Origin: Gordonia araii NBRC 100433
GTDB taxonomy: Bacteria; Actinomycetota; Actinomycetes; Mycobacteriales; Mycobacteriaceae
DNA: 63,694 nucleotides
NCBI RefSeq assembly: GCF_000241265.1
Contig: NZ_BAEE01000078.1
Span: 1-63,694, forward strand
Direction of reading: 5' to 3'
This document shows, one piece after another, positions 59,494 to 63,694 of this stretch. Every line of letters begins with the position of its first letter. Position 1 is the stretch's first letter. The position numbers were made by a program, and so were the translations under genes. The notes below the pieces were generated by a model that saw nothing but the letters and a program-made list of their open reading frames with translations, made no database searches and was not told where the DNA came from.

Positions 59494-61913
59494 ACGTCGA
59501 GCACCAGCCTCTGCGACAGCGAGCGGGAGACGCAGGGCATCACCGTGTCGCCCCGCTCTCGATCGGACCTGGACAGGATCGAGTCACGGTGGTCGGGCGT
59601 GCCGTCGAGCACGTCGAGCTCGCAGGTCCCGCAGATCCCCTCCATGCACGAGCCCAGCACGTCGACGCCGGCCTCCTCGACGGCCTCGAAGATCGACTTG
59701 CCTTCGGGCACGGTCACGGTCACCCCCGACCGCGCGCACTCAACCTCGAACGAGTCCAGCGCGTCGTCGGACGCGACGACCTGCTTGGCCGCGAACCGCT
59801 CGAGGTGCAAGCTGCCGTCGGGCCACGACGCGCATCCCTCCTCGACCGCGTCGAGCAATGCGCCCGGGCCGCAGCAGTACACCAGGGTGTCCGCCGACGG
59901 CGTGCCCAGGACCGCGTCGAGATCGAGGAGGCCCTTCTCGTCCTGCGGCCAGATCGTCACCCGGCCGTCGCTTTCGAGCTTGTCGAGGAACGCCATCGAC
60001 GCGCGCGATCGACCGCCGTACAGCAGGCTCCACTGCGCACCGCGCGCCTGCGCCGCCTCGATCATCGCGAGGATCGGCGTGATGCCGATACCGCCGGCGA
60101 TGAACTGGTAGCGCGGCGACGCGACCAGCGGGAAGTGGTTGCGCGGGCCTCGCACGCGCACCGTCGCGCCCTCGGTCAGCTTCTCGTGGACGAACGCGGA
60201 CCCGCCGCGGCTGTTCGGGTCGAGAAGGACGCCGACCTTCCACGACGACTCGTCCGCCGTGCTGCCGCACAGGGAGTACTGCCGCGTCAGCGACCGGTCG
60301 AGAACCAAGTCGACGTGCGCACCGGCCGTCCAGGACGGGAGCTGCGCGCCCGACGGGTCGGTCAGCGTGAGTTCGACGATCCCGTCGGCCACGGGACGAC
60401 GAGCCTGGACCCGCAGGTCGATCTCGGTCTCCGTGGTGTTCACAACCCAGCCGTCGCGGTCTCCGTGTCGTGCGGGTCGAGGGGCGGACGTCGCCCGGCC
60501 GACCACTCCTCGCCCCTCTTTCGGGCGGGGCTCCTGGCCGATCGGGGTGAGCCTGACCATCATCTTGGTGTAGCCGCGGACGAAGTTCGACTGCAGGTAC
60601 TCCGGCTCCTCCACGACCTCGATGTCGGCGAACCGGGCAAGCAATTCCTCCCACAGGATCCTGAGCTGCATCTCGGCCAGCCGGCTACCCATGCAGCGGT
60701 GGACACCGATGCCGAACGAGAGGTGATTGCGTCCGTTCGGACGGTCGATGATGAAGTCGTCAGGGTTCTCGAACGTGCGCTCATCACGGTTCGCCGACGC
60801 GTACCACATCACGACCTTGTCGCCCTTGCGGATGAACTGGCCGTTGAGGACGGTGTCCTTCGTAGCGATCCTGCGCATGTAGGCCAACGGTGTCTGCCAG
60901 CGGATGATCTCGTTGACCATCTTCGGGATCAGACCCCGATCGGCTTTGACGCGCTCGAACTCGTCGGGAAACTGGTTGAGCGCCAGGACCCCGCCCGACA
61001 TCGAGTTGCGGGTCGTGTCGTTGCCGCCCACGACGAGCAGGACGAGGTTGCCGAGGAACTCCATCGGCCGGTTGATCAGATCCTTGGTGTCCTCGGACAG
61101 CTGCATCAGCGTGATCAGGTCGTAGCCGGGCTTCTCCCCGGCGGCCAGCCGGGCCGCTTTGTCGTGCCACAGGGCGCTGAAGCTCTTCGCCATGTCGGCA
61201 GAGGCTCGCCACATCTCCTCGACGTCGCTCTGACCACCGGTCGTGGAGGCGCCCGCGGCGGTCACCTCGGTCCAGTAGACGAGCTTCCGGCGTTCCTCGT
61301 ACGGAAAATCGAGCAGGGTGGCGAGCATCCGAGCGGTCAGTTCGATACTGACCTTGTCCACCCAGTCGAACGGTTCGCCGACCGGCAGGCTGTCGAGCAC
61401 CTCTTGCACGCGCGAGCGGATCAGCCCCTCGAGCTCCTCGAGATTCTGGGGAGCGACGACCCCCTGGACGGCGCCGCGCTGCCGGTCGTGACGCGGCGGG
61501 TCCATCGCGATGAACATCTCGATGTCCAAGCCCTCCGGCGGGGTGCCGATAACGATCTGCGGCTCGGCGGAAAACGTCTCGAAGTCCTTGTCCACGGCGA
61601 TGATGTCGTCGTACCGCGTCACCGACCAGTACGGACCGAACTCGCTCGAAGCCCGGAAGTGGACCGGCGACTCGTCCCTCAGTCGCTTGAAGTACGGCAA
61701 CCACTGGCCCTGCCGCCACATGAACGGGTTGCTCATGTCGATCTCGGTCAGCGCCATCTCATCGACATCGGGGATCTCATCCTCGACGAACACCGGCGGC
61801 TTGTCGCGGCGCACCCGCGCCTTGGTCTTCTGGTACAGGTGCATGCCCTTGATCAGACGCTCCATCGGGATCGTCGCCTCGGCCTTGCTGCGGACCTGAT
61901 CGAGAACATTCAT
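59490..61913 (-). CDS. Self-sufficient P450: CYP153-type haem domain fused to PFOR reductase
   Basis: 807-aa fusion. Residues 1 to about 455 are a CYP153-like alkane hydroxylase: MDPPRHDRQR, I-helix GGNDT (296-300), ExxR at 335-338 and haem loop SFGIGVHRCMGSRLAEMQ with Cys407. After a charged linker comes a phthalate-family oxygenase reductase: FMN motif RQYSLCG (544-550), NAD motif GGIGITPI, CCGPGALLDAV and a plant-type [2Fe-2S] cluster (Cys756, Cys761, Cys764, Cys794). The ATG is chosen from GAGGTGG 6 nt upstream. It likely oxidises medium-chain alkanes or fatty compounds with NADH directly. It is coupled to a Rieske oxygenase gene. Confidence 0.9.
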   Translation of the reverse strand: MNVLDQVRSKAEATIPMERLIKGMHLYQKTKARVRRDKPPVFVEDEIPDVDEMALTEIDMSNPFMWRQGQWLPYFKRLRDESPVHFRASSEFGPYWSVTRYDDIIAVDKDFETFSAEPQIVIGTPPEGLDIEMFIAMDPPRHDRQRGAVQGVVAPQNLEELEGLIRSRVQEVLDSLPVGEPFDWVDKVSIELTARMLATLLDFPYEERRKLVYWTEVTAAGASTTGGQSDVEEMWRASADMAKSFSALWHDKAARLAAGEKPGYDLITLMQLSEDTKDLINRPMEFLGNLVLLVVGGNDTTRNSMSGGVLALNQFPDEFERVKADRGLIPKMVNEIIRWQTPLAYMRRIATKDTVLNGQFIRKGDKVVMWYASANRDERTFENPDDFIIDRPNGRNHLSFGIGVHRCMGSRLAEMQLRILWEELLARFADIEVVEEPEYLQSNFVRGYTKMMVRLTPIGQEPRPKEGRGVVGRATSAPRPARHGDRDGWVVNTTETEIDLRVQARRPVADGIVELTLTDPSGAQLPSWTAGAHVDLVLDRSLTRQYSLCGSTADESSWKVGVLLDPNSRGGSAFVHEKLTEGATVRVRGPRNHFPLVASPRYQFIAGGIGITPILAMIEAAQARGAQWSLLYGGRSRASMAFLDKLESDGRVTIWPQDEKGLLDLDAVLGTPSADTLVYCCGPGALLDAVEEGCASWPDGSLHLERFAAKQVVASDDALDSFEVECARSGVTVTVPEGKSIFEAVEEAGVDVLGSCMEGICGTCELDVLDGTPDHRDSILSRSDRERGDTVMPCVSRSLSQRLVLDV

Positions 61914-62165
61914 GCGTACCACCTCGTGTGACCTATCTAACTAGTGACACCAGGAAAGCACAAGTCGCCGTAGATGACAAATAATAGCTCTTTGTCGTCG
62001 TACGATACAGACCGTCTATACATGTCATGATCACCGGATTTCGTGAACTCAGAAGCCCCAGCGGCCACGGATGTAAATTCGGGCGCCCGACTGTGCGGAC
62101 TCGGATACGGCCATTTGCCGACCACGAAACACCGAGGTCACCCGCCGCTCGGACCATTGGACGGT

Positions 62166-62582
62166 ATGAACAAAGATCTCCTACACCACAGCCTGTCCAT
62201 CGTCGATCTGCCGGACGACGGTCTGACCGTCCGGTTCTACGACATCCTCTTCGAGCGCTATCCCGGCGTGAAACCGATGTTCTCCAGGGACACCAGACAG
62301 CAGGCGTCGATGCTGCGCACCGCGATCGTGTCCGTTCTCGATCATCTCGACGACGAAAAGTGGCTCGCCTCCACGCTCGGCTCGCTCGGGGCCCGCCACG
62401 CGACGATGGGCGTCACCGAACCGATGTATGCGGCCGTCACCGAATGCATGGTCGCGGCGATGTCCGAGATCGGCGGCGACGACTGGACACCGGAGATGTC
62501 ACGGGAGTGGACCGGTGCGCTGAACGCCGTCGCCGGACTGATGCTCGCGGGGTACCCGGCCCGCGACACCGGCGCCGCCTGA
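62166..62582 (+). CDS. Single-domain globin
   Basis: 138-aa haem protein similar to the globin domain of flavohaemoglobins and to Vitreoscilla haemoglobin. Tyr25 in VRFYDILFERYPGVKPMF is the B10 Tyr; the distal Gln lies in RDTRQQASML; His78 in SLGARHATMG is the proximal ligand. There is no reductase domain. It could supply O2, buffer O2 near the divergent P450, or detoxify NO with an unlinked reductase. The start is ATG; nothing upstream suggests a longer form. A 22-bp-class tandem repeat begins right after its stop. Confidence 0.85.
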   Translation: MNKDLLHHSLSIVDLPDDGLTVRFYDILFERYPGVKPMFSRDTRQQASMLRTAIVSVLDHLDDEKWLASTLGSLGARHATMGVTEPMYAAVTECMVAAMSEIGGDDWTPEMSREWTGALNAVAGLMLAGYPARDTGAA

Positions 62583-62666
62583 GTGCCCAGTCGGTGCAGG
62601 TCAGGTGCCCACTCGGCGGGGGTGAGGTGCCCACTCGGCGGGGGAGGTGCCCAGTCGGCGGGTCTG
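62583..62666. repeat. 20-22-bp tandem repeat, 4 units, inverted relative to 36243
   Basis: Units at 62583 (22 bp), 62605 (22), 62627 (20) and 62647 (20). Each begins GTGCCCA(G/C)TCGG; on the minus strand it reads (C/G)CGCCGAGTGGGCACC, the same family as the glycosyltransferase repeat. It fills the 85-bp gap between the convergent globin and CoA-transferase genes. Confidence 0.88.
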
Positions 62667-62667
62667 G

Positions 62668-63694
62668 TCAGATGGTTCCGGCGTCGTGCAGCTTGCCCAG
62701 CTCGGCCTCGGAGAGACCCAGCACCGACGCCAGCACTTCGTCGGTGTCGGCGCCGAGTTCGTGGGCGGGCTCGGCGCCCGAGTAGGCCCGGTCGACGCGG
62801 ATCGGCGCGCTCGCGGAGACCACGGTGCCGACGCCGGGCTGGTCGAGGTCGACGAGGACCGGCGTCGACGCGGGGTCCGACCGGAACTGGTCGGCGAAGT
62901 CGCGCATCGACTGATAGGGGCCCCACAGCACGCCGCCGGCGGTCAGGTCGGCTTTGGCCTGCTCGAAGCCGCGCTCGGCGAACCACGGGCGGATGATCGC
63001 GGCGATGGCCTCGCGATGGATGTAGCGGCCCTCGTCGGTGAAGAAGTCGACGCCCAGCGACTCGGCGAGCGCGGCGAACACCGCCGAGGTGCCGGTGGTC
63101 TCGGTCAGGTTCTTCCACTGCCGCGGCGTCAGGGCCACCACGTACACCCGGCCGCCGTCGGCGGTGACCGCGTCGACGCCGAAGCTGCCGTACATGTAGT
63201 TGCCGTGGCGTTCGCGGTCGCCGCGCTGGGAGACCTCGGTGAGCCAGCCGAGGTTGGCCACCCACGCCGCCGCGACGTCGGCCAGCGCGATGTTGATCTG
63301 CGATCCCGCACCGGTCCGCGCCCGCCGGTACACCGCGGCCAGCAGCGCCGTCGTCACGCTCTGCCCGGCGATGATGTCCCAGGCCGGCAGGACATGGTTG
63401 ACCGGCGCGGCGTCGGGCGGTCCCGTCAGCTCGGGTACGCCGACTTCGGTGTTAACCGTGTAGTCCACCGCGCCGCGACCGTCGGCATGGCCCTCGAAGT
63501 GCACCGCGATCACGTCGGAACGGCGGGCCCGCATCGCGTCGTAGGAAAGCCACGGTCGTCCGACGTTGTTGTCAACGAAGATCCCCGCGTCCGGGCCGGG
63601 CGCGGTCGCCAGTGCCAGCACCAGCTCCTGCCCCTCGTGGCTGCGCACGTCGACGGCCACCGTGCGCTTGCCGCGGTTGAGCGACGTCCAGTAC
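62668..63694 (-). CDS. CaiB/BaiF (family III) CoA-transferase, 5' partial
   Basis: A class III CoA-transferase whose start lies beyond the right edge. The visible 342 residues run from WTSLNRGKRTVAVDVRSHEG (two pieces: WTSLNRGKRT, VAVDVRSHEG) to the end. RPWLSYDAMRARRSDVIAVH, GQSVTTALLAAVYRR and HGNYMYGSFGVDAV are family regions; the catalytic Asp should be in the mid part (ALADVAAAW). Such enzymes move CoA between carboxylic acids and often serve alkane, steroid or aromatic degradation. It is convergent with the globin gene and separated from it by repeats. Confidence 0.88.
   Translation of the reverse strand, partial: YWTSLNRGKRTVAVDVRSHEGQELVLALATAPGPDAGIFVDNNVGRPWLSYDAMRARRSDVIAVHFEGHADGRGAVDYTVNTEVGVPELTGPPDAAPVNHVLPAWDIIAGQSVTTALLAAVYRRARTGAGSQINIALADVAAAWVANLGWLTEVSQRGDRERHGNYMYGSFGVDAVTADGGRVYVVALTPRQWKNLTETTGTSAVFAALAESLGVDFFTDEGRYIHREAIAAIIRPWFAERGFEQAKADLTAGGVLWGPYQSMRDFADQFRSDPASTPVLVDLDQPGVGTVVSASAPIRVDRAYSGAEPAHELGADTDEVLASVLGLSEAELGKLHDAGTI

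Overview
The window is high-GC actinobacterial DNA (about two-thirds G+C by eye), dense in genes, with GTG/TTG starts and many leaderless-looking promoters (TANNNT about 6-8 nt before the start codon). TetR regulators, Fad enzymes, acyl-CoA dehydrogenases, a class III cyclase, a CYP153-type P450 and a methyltransferase/glycosyltransferase/membrane-protein block that I remember as similar to Rv0224c-Rv0226c of M. tuberculosis point to the Mycobacteriales. A Gordonia-like organism is my best guess, but this is inference. There is no rRNA, canonical tRNA, CRISPR array, integrase or insertion sequence.

Layout. 1-7850: a partial flavin monooxygenase, a Fic protein, rsgA, a TetR/VOC pair with twin operators, a GNAT acetyltransferase, a Uma2-type nuclease, a PPOX flavin protein and a 2OG-Fe(II) oxygenase. 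7869-19503: a divergent catabolic cluster. Leftward it has a serine hydrolase, an 81-aa protein, a VOC protein and maleate isomerase. Rightward it has HyuA, HyuB, an aryl-AMP ligase, an FAD monooxygenase and a TetR. Two near-mirror sigma-70-type promoters that share a 13-nt sequence drive the two arms. 19525-33534: carbonic anhydrase, SDR/TetR pair, SCO6745-like protein, a frameshifted MerR-PP2C fusion, a second Uma2 paralogue, HxlR/haloalkane dehalogenase pair, lipoprotein, SWIM-SNF2 helicase, DinB protein, two tiny Arg/Trp-rich proteins, an acyl-CoA synthetase and a small membrane protein.

33545-43374: envelope glycan block (methyltransferase, TetR, GT4 glycosyltransferase, large membrane protein with a repeat element inserted in its coding sequence, CitE-like lyase, flippase, polysaccharide deacetylase), then a slipin with a tRNA-like 5' leader and a secreted protein. 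43463-57752: lipid metabolism (fadB, fadA, double-TetR regulator, class III cyclase, DrrAB-type exporter, a ROK-fold regulator behind a poly-cysteine leaderless upstream ORF, histidine phosphatase, a frameshifted acyl-CoA dehydrogenase, and a coupled APH-kinase/acyl-CoA dehydrogenase pair resembling LvaA/LvaC or the two halves of ACAD10/11). 57941-63694: TetR, a Rieske oxygenase translationally coupled to a CYP153 P450 fused to a phthalate-oxygenase-type reductase, a divergent single-domain globin and a partial CaiB/BaiF CoA-transferase.

The most novel-looking systems are (i) the natural CYP153-PFOR fusion with a co-translated Rieske oxygenase that has no reductase of its own nearby; (ii) the divergent HyuAB/aryl-ligase/maleate-isomerase pathway; (iii) the pair of 47- and 43-aa basic proteins with a shared Trp/Tyr tail; (iv) the tRNA-like element before the slipin gene; and (v) the poly-Cys leader peptide. 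Two single-base frameshifts (22744-23783 and 53624-55494) may be real or may be assembly errors.
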